A DNA stretch of 20,408 nt from JABAAE01 sp036336715. Lineage in GTDB: Bacteria > Planctomycetota > Planctomycetia > Pirellulales > Pirellulaceae. Below are positions 1-7,445 of the stretch, in pieces. How positions within the stretch are numbered: the stretch's first letter is position 1; each line of letters starts with the position of its first letter. The notes under the pieces were generated by a model. That model saw only the letters and a program-made list of their open reading frames with translations, was not told the DNA's origin and ran no database searches. Position numbers and translations under genes: made by a program. The DNA is taken from NCBI GenBank assembly GCA_036336715.1, contig JAYZFP010000199.1:1-20408 (forward strand). Reading direction: 5' to 3'.

Positions 1-990
1 TTTACCGAGGGCATGACCCGCGGTTTTCCAAACAATAAAGGACGCCACGGTGACGATGGCCTGAAAATCGGCCGTACCGGACTCAAGCCCGTTACCGAGT
101 TTATTGACCGGAGTATCGCAGCAGAAAAACCGTTTTTTGTCTGGTATGCTCCGTTCATGCCCCATACTCCTCACACACCACCAAAACGTCTGCTGGAAAA
201 GTACAAGGCGAAGGGAGTGGCAGACCGAATTGCCAGTTACTACGCGATGTGTGAGTGGTTTGATGAGACCTGTGGTGAACTGGTTCGGCATATTGATCAA
301 TCCGGTGCCGGCAAGGACACCCTGGTGGTTTATGTCACCGACAATGGGTGGATTCAATCCGAAAAAGGCGGGTATGCACCTCGATCCAAAAGAAGTCCCA
401 ATGAACTTGGTACCCGGACACCGATTCTCTTTCGCTGGCCGGGCACCATTCCCGCGGGAGAACGTCCTGAGCTTTGTTCCTCGATTGATTTTGTGCCGAC
501 TGTCCTGGCTGCTGCCGGGGCAAAAGGGCCGCATGACTTTCCGGGGCTGAATCTTTTGCCGGAGTTGAAGTCCGGGAAAACCATCCAAAGGGACACGTTG
601 TTTGGCGAATCTTTTGCTCACGATATAGCCGACATCGAAAACCCCCAGGCATCCCTGCTTCACCGGTGGGTGATCCAGGGAAACCACAAGCTCCTTTTGA
701 CCTATGATGGAGCTGCAGGAAGAATGAAATATCCACTGCAAAGTGGAGAATCCCAGCTTTACGATCTGAAAAACGATCCCCATGAGCGGGTCAATCTTGC
801 CGGCAAAAATCCTCAAACTGTCAAAAAACTCAGCCTTCTCCTGGACGGTTGGTATGTTCCTGAACAAAGAAAAGTGGGAAGGTTCCGGCCGACCGCTCCA
901 AGCCCAAAACGGAAACCCGCTGCGAAAAAGAAACGTGGTTCCCAAAAAGAGCCCGTTAGCAGTCAAGATGACCCTTGGCGTGGAGAGTGA
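1..990 (+). CDS. Sulfatase, C-terminal part (5' end outside window)
   Basis: The frame is open from base 1, so the N-terminus, including the formylglycine-forming C/S-x-P-x-R motif, lies upstream of the window. What is visible is the second half of a type I (alkaline-phosphatase-fold) sulfatase, which hydrolyses sulfate esters outside the cytoplasm. Motifs are PFFVWYAPFMPHTPH, with the conserved histidines of this family, the metal-site D-N-G-W at bases 340-351, TRTPILFRWPG, and near the end LYDLKNDPHERVNLAG, a typical arylsulfatase A/GalNAc-6-sulfatase C-terminal signature. The last 40 or so residues form a Lys/Arg/Pro-rich tail (KRKPAAKKKRG) beyond the usual fold. An ATG at 13 is internal, not the start. 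A second sulfatase follows on the same strand after 284 bases, so the two may be co-regulated. Substrate cannot be told from this fragment. Confidence 0.93.
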   Translation, partial: FTEGMTRGFPNNKGRHGDDGLKIGRTGLKPVTEFIDRSIAAEKPFFVWYAPFMPHTPHTPPKRLLEKYKAKGVADRIASYYAMCEWFDETCGELVRHIDQSGAGKDTLVVYVTDNGWIQSEKGGYAPRSKRSPNELGTRTPILFRWPGTIPAGERPELCSSIDFVPTVLAAAGAKGPHDFPGLNLLPELKSGKTIQRDTLFGESFAHDIADIENPQASLLHRWVIQGNHKLLLTYDGAAGRMKYPLQSGESQLYDLKNDPHERVNLAGKNPQTVKKLSLLLDGWYVPEQRKVGRFRPTAPSPKRKPAAKKKRGSQKEPVSSQDDPWRGE

Positions 991-1089
991 TTCCGTCGGT
1001 TTCCTCAAATGAAGAGGGAGCGGATGGGTTATGGAAAGGAACCCGCGTCAACAACCGGAAGGTTTCGGTGGACTGTTTTTAAGGACTGC

Positions 1090-1138
1090 GGAGGTTGGAG
1101 GAGGCCAACCTTCGTTGTCCTGCTGACTGCCCAGCAGG
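1090..1138 (+). terminator. Two stem-loops downstream of the first sulfatase
   Basis: The 284-base gap 991-1274 holds two hairpins and no gene. Hairpin 1: arms GGAGGTTGG (1090-1098) and CCAACCTTC (1105-1113), 9 pairs with one G-U, loop AGGAGG. Hairpin 2: arms CCTGCTG (1119-1125) and CAGCAGG (1132-1138), 7 pairs, 6-base loop. Neither is followed by a U-run, so they are candidate 3' end structures rather than clear intrinsic terminators. The loop of hairpin 1 reads AGGAGG but has no start codon at a usable distance. Confidence 0.35.
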
Positions 1139-1274
1139 TACCCTGAAACAGGCAAACAGGTAAAAATGACAACCGGTTTTCAATAAAAATTTCTGCACCA
1201 AACGGTTTTTCCCTCGAGGTCCGGCTTCAGGTTTTTTGCAGATTCCCATCTCCAGCAAATGAGATCATTTCCTT

Positions 1275-2705
1275 ATGAAATTCCTTCAAGCCATCCCGTT
1301 TATTCTCTTCCTTTTTTGGGCAATTCCTGCTGGCCTGGCGGCCAATGAAAAGCGTCCCGATGTCGTGTTTATTATCGTGGATGATCTGAATGATTGGTTG
1401 GGCTGCCTCGGCGGGCATCCCAACGCCAAATCACCTCACATGGATTCCCTCGCGGCGGGCGGGATGCTGTTCACACAGGCTTACTGTAATTCGCCCCAAT
1501 GCCGGCCGTCGAGGACCAGCCTGAATCATGGGGTTTACCCCTTCAGAACGGGTATTTACTTCAATGCCCGCTTTCGTGGTGAAACCAGGGTCACCACACC
1601 TACCATGCAACAGTTTTACATGGGCCACGGGTATCGAGTCGTCAGCGGTGGCAAGGTTTTCCATGGGACACCCGGAAAGCATGGGGACGTTCTTTTTCAA
1701 AAGCCGAAAGATCCCAAACCGCCTAAGGGAAAAGACAAATTTAATCCCGTAGGGGTACCCAGCGACGGTTTTGCACTCGATGTAGCGGACCGGGAAATGA
1801 GTGATTACAAGGTTGCCAGCTGGGCGATCAACCAATGGAAGACCCCTTCGGAAAAGCCACTATTCATGTCGGTGGGTTTTTATCGGCCCCATCGCCCCCT
1901 CCAGGTTCCCAAGACCTGGTTCGAAAAATTCCCACTGGATTCCATCCGTCGTCCTGAAGAACCGGAAGGTGTTGACGATTGGGAAGACCTGCCGATGTTT
2001 GCCCGGCAGCTTGCCCGCAGTCACGCACACAAGCCGATGCACAGGATGCCGGGTGGAAAACGACTCAGCGACCATGAACACATCGTGACGCATCAAGAGT
2101 GGGATGCAACGATCCGGGCGTACCAGGCGTCCGTGGCTTTTGTGGATCAGCAGATCGGACGGTTCGTGCAGGCACTGGAGGAAAATCCCCGTGGCCGGGA
2201 AACCTATATCATGCTTGTCAGCGACCACGGTTGGCACCTGGGCGAAAAGAAACACTGGTGCAAAGGGGCGATCTGGGAGCAGACCACCAGGATTCCCTTC
2301 ATTGTCAGGGGACCGGGTGTCCGGGCGGGTTCGCGATGTAACCAACCGGTCAGCCTGATCGACGTCTACCCTTCGCTTCTGGATTTTGCCGGGCTGGAAG
2401 CTCCCTCCTGGCTGGATGGGAGTTCGGTGGGACCCCAGTTAAAGGACCCCGCCCGGAAACGTTCCGCGGCGATCTCCTCCTATGGTGCCGGAAATACGTC
2501 GATCCGAACCGAAAATTGGCGGTATATCCGGTACGAAGACGGTTCCGAAGAACTGTACGACCATCGGCAGGATCCCAACGAATGGAGTAACCTGGCCAGC
2601 AGCCCAAAATACCGGGAAATCAAGGAACAGTTGTCAGCCAAAATCCCGGTCGAACAACACGCGGGGCTCAGGGTGCAGGACTGGTTTGAAAGGTATCAGA
2701 AATAA
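1275..2705 (+). CDS. Sulfatase, iduronate-2-sulfatase-like, secreted
   Basis: A complete 476-residue type I sulfatase. A signal peptide is evident: MKFLQ, a hydrophobic run FILFLFWAIPAG, then cleavage near LAA at residues 21-23. The metal-binding start VVFIIVDDLNDW (Asp36, Asp37) matches the iduronate-2-sulfatase/choline-sulfatase branch. The activation motif is C-R-P-S-R at 76-80, so Cys76 is the residue expected to be converted to formylglycine by the cell's maturase. Further signatures are GGKVFHG, SVGFYRPHRPLQVP, and the metal-site D317-H318-G in SDHGWHLGEKKHW. The end, ELYDHRQDPNEWSNLA, is typical of the family. No strong Shine-Dalgarno site precedes the ATG. Likely role is desulfation of a sulfated glycan in the periplasm or outside; the true substrate is unknown. 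It lies downstream of another sulfatase on the same strand. Confidence 0.95.
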   Translation: MKFLQAIPFILFLFWAIPAGLAANEKRPDVVFIIVDDLNDWLGCLGGHPNAKSPHMDSLAAGGMLFTQAYCNSPQCRPSRTSLNHGVYPFRTGIYFNARFRGETRVTTPTMQQFYMGHGYRVVSGGKVFHGTPGKHGDVLFQKPKDPKPPKGKDKFNPVGVPSDGFALDVADREMSDYKVASWAINQWKTPSEKPLFMSVGFYRPHRPLQVPKTWFEKFPLDSIRRPEEPEGVDDWEDLPMFARQLARSHAHKPMHRMPGGKRLSDHEHIVTHQEWDATIRAYQASVAFVDQQIGRFVQALEENPRGRETYIMLVSDHGWHLGEKKHWCKGAIWEQTTRIPFIVRGPGVRAGSRCNQPVSLIDVYPSLLDFAGLEAPSWLDGSSVGPQLKDPARKRSAAISSYGAGNTSIRTENWRYIRYEDGSEELYDHRQDPNEWSNLASSPKYREIKEQLSAKIPVEQHAGLRVQDWFERYQK

Positions 2706-2763
2706 AAACACTCTCCGGATGTCGGCTGCACGAGTGTTTCTGGGGCCGGCGATTTGTCCGGCC
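2706..2763 (+). terminator. Stem-loops between convergent genes
   Basis: Directly after the sulfatase stop codon is an inverted repeat AAACACTC (2706-2713)/GAGTGTTT (2732-2739) with an 18-base loop, then a GC-rich hairpin GGCCGG (2744-2749)/CCGGCC (2758-2763) with an 8-base loop. The region lies between genes that converge (sulfatase on +, DUF3472-like gene on -), so a bidirectional terminator is plausible. There is no perfect U-tract. Confidence 0.35.
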
Positions 2764-2811
2764 AATTTCCAACTGGATGCTTCTTGTTGGGAAAAACGCT
2801 TGACCTGGTCT

Positions 2812-2838
2812 GGCGATGCATTTGCCGGCGATGCATTT
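2812..2838. repeat. 12-base direct repeat, period 15
   Basis: GGCGATGCATTT occurs at 2812-2823 and again at 2827-2838 in the convergent intergenic gap. It could be a small local duplication; no function is assigned. Confidence 0.5.
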
Positions 2839-2947
2839 TAATGTGTGGCGGTCGATGTTTGGGCTTTGCCTGGAAAGGTCAATTTGCGTGGTGAGGCATT
2901 CCGGTTCCTGTGTTCGGGGCGATTGAGTTTCAGGAGTTGCCCTTTGT

Positions 2948-3892
2948 TTATTCCTCTTCAGTCCTCAATCTCAATCGATAACGGTTGGGAGGGGCAAACT
3001 TTCCCTTGAGAATCTTGTTGTGCAATTCAACGCAAATTCCTTTGCCGGTCGAAGTGGCCAGTCCAATGGTTGGCGAAGGGGATCCGCGGTCTCCCTTGCG
3101 GGGATGGTAAACGGTTACGGAACGGGGAGAAAGCCGTTTGCCGTTTACAGACGGGGGGAAAAACGTAACGTCGACCCTGGGAACAGCTGATTGTGGGATC
3201 CTGGAAGTTGAATAAATCTCGACAAACGAGGTGGAACGTCCATTGAAGGAGAAAGTCTTGCCTTCAAACCTCAGTGCCCCCACCCGGTATTCCCTTTTTC
3301 GGTCATGATCTTTCAGGAAGCAGGCAAACCAGGTATGCGTCTGGCCGTCGACCTGCTCGGTTTCTTCCCGTCTCAATTCCCATGTGTAAGTTCCGGCCTG
3401 CCAGCGAAAAGGCTTGCGAACACTGACGAATTCTCCCTCGTACCCGGCGCTTTCGCACAGCCCTCCCTCGACCGGTCTGGCGGCGTCGATACTGACAGGT
3501 TCCCCTCCCCATCGCGAAAATATGGCACCGGGCCCCGGGTGGACCCTTTTTCTCTGTTGGGGGGATGGCCAGCCATTCACGTTGGACTGGATGCCACCAT
3601 AAAACATGATCTTGTTCAGGTGCTGACCACCCATGGGGGAAATATACAGGTTGACCGTATCGGGAATATCGCGATTCACATGGAATGTTGCGCCAATGGT
3701 TTTCACATCCGCAACCGGATCGGCATCTTCCCAGTAAAGGTCGGTCGTGTGCCAGGGAAGCCGGATTCCACCGGATTCCACCCGCTTGATTGATGCCTGC
3801 TGGCCAAACGCAAAAGGGGCCAAAAGGACCAGCTGAAGGCCGATCAGAAAATGGATTCCAGGCAAAAGGTTCTTATGCAGAGATCCAATCAT
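2948..3892 (-). CDS. Exported DUF3472-like protein
   Basis: The frame is open from 3991, but the ATG at 3892 is preferred because it gives a clean signal peptide: MIGSLHK, hydrophobic IHFLIGLQLVLLAPF, cleavage near AFG-QQ. The mature part is about 285 residues and looks all-beta. It resembles DUF3472: YGGIQSN, then GAIFSRWG, EGGLCESAGYEGEF, FRWQAGTYTWELRR, and THTWFACFL followed by RVGALRF. In that family these mark a lectin-like/concanavalin-type fold of unknown role, often near polysaccharide-use genes. This assignment is from memory of the family pattern and is moderate. The chosen start lies 20 bases inside the end of the upstream modular surface protein gene, so the two are probably one minus-strand transcript. 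An alternative ATG is at 3937. No clear Shine-Dalgarno site is seen for either. Confidence 0.72.
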   Translation of the reverse strand: MIGSLHKNLLPGIHFLIGLQLVLLAPFAFGQQASIKRVESGGIRLPWHTTDLYWEDADPVADVKTIGATFHVNRDIPDTVNLYISPMGGQHLNKIMFYGGIQSNVNGWPSPQQRKRVHPGPGAIFSRWGGEPVSIDAARPVEGGLCESAGYEGEFVSVRKPFRWQAGTYTWELRREETEQVDGQTHTWFACFLKDHDRKREYRVGALRFEGKTFSFNGRSTSFVEIYSTSRIPQSAVPRVDVTFFPPSVNGKRLSPRSVTVYHPRKGDRGSPSPTIGLATSTGKGICVELHNKILKGKFAPPNRYRLRLRTEEE

Positions 3893-4112
3893 GCCAAAGT
3901 TTTGTCCAATCATCAAAGTGTCCCAGGGATTCTTCATCCTGAGGAAGGAAATCATAAAAATCGGAAATTTCGAGTAACCACTGATTAACAAAAGCCTGTT
4001 TTTGAGCTTCGGTTTCCATTCCCAGCAGGTTGAAAAGCATTTCCGAGGGAACTGGTTTCGCCGTCAATGGTTTCGCCGGGAAGTCTGGTGGTGGAAATCC
4101 CGGGTCGAAGTG
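3873..4112 (-). CDS. C-terminal fragment of the surface protein
   Basis: After removing one T from the TTTT at plus-strand 4113-4116, the protein reads LPPAF-HFDPGFPPPDFPAK, then VPSEMLFNLLGMETEAQKQA and EISDFYDFLPQDEESLGHF, ending WTKLWHDWISA with TAA at 3873-3875. It is an acidic, helical-looking tail with many aromatic residues, unlike random shadow translation. It has no recognised sorting signal (no PEP-CTERM-like or LPXTG-like end). The stop lies 20 bases inside the downstream exported-protein gene. Confidence 0.55.
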   Translation of the reverse strand, partial: HFDPGFPPPDFPAKPLTAKPVPSEMLFNLLGMETEAQKQAFVNQWLLEISDFYDFLPQDEESLGHFDDWTKLWHDWISA

Positions 4113-4716
4113 AAAAGGCGGGTGGCAGGTTTCCGGTTTCTTCAACACTTTCAAAATGCATCATGTCAACCGCAACCGTGCTGACGGAGGTATCTCCGTT
4201 TTTCCGGAAACGATCGTACAAACGAACCTGTACCTGGGAGACCTCCGCAGGTAATGAAATGCTTTTTTCAATATCGACAATTCCACTGTCGGCATCCAGT
4301 TTGCCCAATGCGTACCATCGGTTTCCGTCCGTTGAATAGGATAGCCGGAAGTCATCCTGGTCCGCCTCACTGGTCACGTTAAACCTTCCCTTGAAAACCA
4401 CATTCTCCTCACCGGAAAGATCATAGTTCCAGACATGATCCATGCGGGTACGATTGCCACCCGCATAAACCTGTTCGGAAACGGTCTCCCATTGATCATC
4501 CAGGTAATAACCGCTGTGGAAATTTGTATCGTGGCTGCCAAAACGGGTGACTTCTCCGATGGATTCAATCGTCTTTCGCTCATTATCCAAAATCCTGATG
4601 GTGGCGATTGAATCTCCCCCCACCCGGTAATCAGGCCCATCAAGCAAACGGAGTGTCAGGGATTCGGAACCTTCCAGGATCCGGTCGTCGGTGGGTGTGA
4701 TGAGGATACGGGTCAT
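3985..4716 (-). CDS. Fragment of the surface protein: end of Calx-beta plus second domain A
   Basis: A 243-residue piece. It begins with MTRILITPTDDRILEGSESL and RVGGDSIATIRILDNE, the second half of a Calx-beta domain whose first half ends the preceding frame; the frame stays open upstream of this ATG to about 4798, where the join belongs. Then comes a second copy of domain A: SGYYLDDQWETVSEQVYAGG, RTRMDHVWNYDLSGEENV, DDFRLSYSTDGNRWYALG and VDMMHFES. It aligns by eye to the copy before the Calx-beta domain (RLEHHWELDFLGGE; FRFEYQVEGSSTWKTL). After about LPPAF the translation loses protein-like character, and the true C-terminus continues in the frame ending at 3873. It has no start signal of its own. 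Confidence 0.7.
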   Translation of the reverse strand: MTRILITPTDDRILEGSESLTLRLLDGPDYRVGGDSIATIRILDNERKTIESIGEVTRFGSHDTNFHSGYYLDDQWETVSEQVYAGGNRTRMDHVWNYDLSGEENVVFKGRFNVTSEADQDDFRLSYSTDGNRWYALGKLDADSGIVDIEKSISLPAEVSQVQVRLYDRFRKNGDTSVSTVAVDMMHFESVEETGNLPPAFSLRPGISTTRLPGETIDGETSSLGNAFQPAGNGNRSSKTGFC

Positions 4717-7445
4717 CAGGTTGCCTGCCTTGATGATCTTGGAACCGCGAAGGACTTCCCTGTAGTCGGAATTGTCAGCCGTTCCACTGACCTCGAAAAT
4801 ACCTCGATGTCCTGGTTCTGTCGGTTTCTGTCGGCCAAGTAGAAACGGAACTGTGCCTTGTTTCCTCCCCCCTCGGCACCCTCGGGATCAAAAACCAGGA
4901 TGTTCATCACATCATCAGTGCACGACAGGCGGCGGGATTGGAAAAACAGGCGATTGACGTTGAGTTTCGCAAGTTCAGCGTCATCCTCCCGATCGGTATC
5001 GACTACGCGAACCTTGATTTTACCGTCGTTGGCGAGGTCCGGATCATTGAGAATCGCCTGGTATTGGCGACCCCCGTTTTGAGTCGTGGTTACCAATGTT
5101 TTCCAAGTGGAGCTCCCCTCGACCTGGTATTCAAATCGAAACTGCTCGTTGGTCGAATCGTGGCTGGCATGGACAAAAAATTCAGTCAGAACTTCCCCAC
5201 CGAGGAAATCCAACTCCCAGTGATGCTCCAGTCGGCTTCTCTGGTTTTGTTTGAAGGGGACTTCCTGGAGGTTTTGCGAATAACTGTTTTTCCAGTAGGT
5301 ATCCCGGTAGGTGCCCTCGAGCTGTCCGTAAATTGTCTGATCGGCGGTAATGAAGGATCTTTTTCTTGAATAGACTTCCAATTCGAACGTTCTGCTGAAG
5401 CTGAGGTTGTCTTCCTTGGTCGTCAGGTCGAGATCGAGGCCCCCGTCTTCCACGGTTACCGTGATTTGAGTAATTCCGCATCTGCCGGGAATCGGTGTGA
5501 AAAGGAGAGAACCCGTGGTGTCCGGGGAGGTGTAAACAACCTGAAATGGACCGGTAAGGGACGGATTGGTGCTGCGACCGGAAATCGCCAGCGGTTGATT
5601 GCTTCCTTCCCCATCCCCATCGGTGATTCCCGTCAGGTCGATCGTCTGTTCCGGGGAACCAGATTCAATCACCAGGTCCGGAATTGGATCCAGGGTGCGA
5701 GCGTCATTCACCGGCCCAACCGTTATTTCAAAAGTCCTGCTGAAGCTGAGGTTGTCTTCTTTGGTCGCAAGGTCGAGGTCGAGTCCCCCATCTTCCACGG
5801 TGACGGTAATCAGGGTTGAGCCGAACTGGTTGGGAAGTGGCTCAAACGACAGTGTTCCGGACGTGTCGGGTGACGTGTAATCCACAGACGGGTCCAGGAT
5901 CAAACCGGGATTGCTGCTGATTGCCGTCACTGAAAGCCCCTGGTTTCCGTCATCGCCATCGGTAATACCCGACAGGTCAACGGTCTGCGTTGCAGCGTCT
6001 TCGAGAATCTCGAGGTCTTCAAGCGGGTTCAGCGTTGGAAGATCATTCACAGCGCCGACGGTTACATTGAAGGTTCGACTGAATGTGAGGTTATCGGATG
6101 TCGTCGCAAGGTTCTGGTCCTTTCCACCGTCCTCAACGGTAGCGGTGATGATGGATTCCCCCGATTCGCCGGCTACCGGGGTGAACGTCAGCAGGCCGGT
6201 TGTTTCGGGGGATGTATAATCCACCAGCAAGTCAGGGACCAGGCCTGGATTGCTACTCGATGCGGAAACCCTCAATCCCTGGTCACCTCCATCGCCATCG
6301 GTAATTCCAGTCAGGTCCACGGTCTGTGTCGGCGCGTCCTCATCAATTTCCAGGTCTTCAATCGGGTCCAGGGTTGGGGGATGATCAGCTGCCTCAACGA
6401 CAACCACAAAGGATCGGCTGAAGGTAAGATTGTCACCACGGGTTGCCAGGCTCAGGTCGAGACCACCATCCTCGACGGTTACTGTAATGATGGCGGTGCC
6501 GGTTTCGTCCGCCGTGGGTGTGAATGCCAGGGTGCCGCTGTTGTTGGGTGACTGGTAGGTGATCGTCAGGTCGCCTATCAAACCCGGATTGTTACTGGTT
6601 GCCGTCACCCTCAATCCCTGGTCACCCCCGTCTCCATCGGTAATGCCGGTCAAGTGAACCGTTTGGCTGGAAGCATTTTCTTCCAGTTCCAGGTCAGCAA
6701 TCGGGTAAAATGTGGGCGGATTGTGCCCCACACCGTAGATGGCGATGTCATAGAAGACATCATCCTTGGAGGTGGGGTCTCCATCTGCCTCGAACAGGGT
6801 TTCGAATGTTCCGCTTGCGATGTCGTAGCTTCGGATGAAATTTCCGTCGACATCGTTATCCTTGGTGTTGAGGTAGAGACGGTTGTTGAAGAGGTCGATG
6901 TCGTAGAATTTACCACCGGTATTTTCAACGACGGTTTCGATGTTGCTGCCATCCAGGTCGCAGCTGTAGATGGTTTTTCCACTGGAGGAATCGGTCCAGA
7001 CATTTTCGCCGTAGTAGATTTTTCCCGCCTCGACATCCAGCGTGATGAACCCGTTGAAAGCTTCGGTGTTGATGGCAACGTCGTTGCTTCCGTCGAGGTC
7101 CATGCGGCGAATGCCGGTGAATCCGGAGTGTCCCGAGTAATAGACGTGGCCATTGGCAGTGTCGACTTCGATGTCGACAACGTACCAGGGTTTCTGCGTG
7201 TAGGTTTCGACGGTTGTTCCATCGGCGCTGAGGACCTGCATTCCGCCAGGTGCGGCTCCCGGTTTGTAGGCTTCGAGGTGGTGTGGCGAGACGTAGAGCT
7301 TTTTGGATCCCGGGTCGATGGCGATGGCCTGCATGATGGCACCGAAATCTTCGCTGTCACCAAAAACTTCGTAGTCGGCTCCGTCGACTGTAGCGCGGTG
7401 GATTTTGACCGGATCGTGGTCCTTCATGGTAGCCATGTAGAGCAT
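4716..7445 (-). CDS. Core fragment of the surface protein: YWTD propeller, four cadherin-like repeats, domain A, start of Calx-beta
   Basis: This is the longest continuous piece, 909 residues. Residues 1-240 carry propeller blades, for example IAIDPGSKKLYVS, VYYSGHSGFTGIRRMDLDGS, KIYYGENVW and TIYSCDLDGSNIETV. Four tandem repeats of about 113 residues follow, each with PxLDPIxDLEI, QTVDLTGITDGDGG, SSNPGL, YTSPxTTGxLxFTP and ITVTVEDGG...DNLSFSRTF. Next is domain A, from TIYGQLEGTYRDTYW through RSRLEHHWELDFLGGE and FRFEYQVEGSSTWKTL to VNRLFFQS. The first half of a Calx-beta domain begins at MNILVFDPEGAEGG. The last 30 or so residues (after QDIEVF) look frameshifted: the correct continuation FEVSGTADNSDYREV is in another frame. 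The ATG at 7445 is internal to the propeller, with no signal peptide, so it is probably not the real start. Confidence 0.8.
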   Translation of the reverse strand: MLYMATMKDHDPVKIHRATVDGADYEVFGDSEDFGAIMQAIAIDPGSKKLYVSPHHLEAYKPGAAPGGMQVLSADGTTVETYTQKPWYVVDIEVDTANGHVYYSGHSGFTGIRRMDLDGSNDVAINTEAFNGFITLDVEAGKIYYGENVWTDSSSGKTIYSCDLDGSNIETVVENTGGKFYDIDLFNNRLYLNTKDNDVDGNFIRSYDIASGTFETLFEADGDPTSKDDVFYDIAIYGVGHNPPTFYPIADLELEENASSQTVHLTGITDGDGGDQGLRVTATSNNPGLIGDLTITYQSPNNSGTLAFTPTADETGTAIITVTVEDGGLDLSLATRGDNLTFSRSFVVVVEAADHPPTLDPIEDLEIDEDAPTQTVDLTGITDGDGGDQGLRVSASSSNPGLVPDLLVDYTSPETTGLLTFTPVAGESGESIITATVEDGGKDQNLATTSDNLTFSRTFNVTVGAVNDLPTLNPLEDLEILEDAATQTVDLSGITDGDDGNQGLSVTAISSNPGLILDPSVDYTSPDTSGTLSFEPLPNQFGSTLITVTVEDGGLDLDLATKEDNLSFSRTFEITVGPVNDARTLDPIPDLVIESGSPEQTIDLTGITDGDGEGSNQPLAISGRSTNPSLTGPFQVVYTSPDTTGSLLFTPIPGRCGITQITVTVEDGGLDLDLTTKEDNLSFSRTFELEVYSRKRSFITADQTIYGQLEGTYRDTYWKNSYSQNLQEVPFKQNQRSRLEHHWELDFLGGEVLTEFFVHASHDSTNEQFRFEYQVEGSSTWKTLVTTTQNGGRQYQAILNDPDLANDGKIKVRVVDTDREDDAELAKLNVNRLFFQSRRLSCTDDVMNILVFDPEGAEGGGNKAQFRFYLADRNRQNQDIEVFSRSVERLTIPTTGKSFAVPRSSRQAT
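5367..6720 (-). repeat. Four tandem coding repeats of about 340 bases
   Basis: Repeat units begin near 6720, 6388, 6048 and 5708 (reading on the minus strand), giving spacings of about 332, 340, 340 and 341 bases. Each encodes one cadherin-like/Ig-like unit of about 113 residues with the calcium-site-like GITDGDGG (GITDGDDG in unit 3, GITDGDGEGS in unit 4) and EDGG. Nucleotide identity between units is visible: the stretch around ctgaagctgaggttgtctt is almost the same at the ends of units 3 and 4. Such arrays can expand or contract by recombination. Confidence 0.85.

Noticed and set aside
5367..6720. CRISPR-like or satellite array
   Set aside because: The period is about 340 bases, units are coding in one frame, and there are no short repeats with unique spacers.
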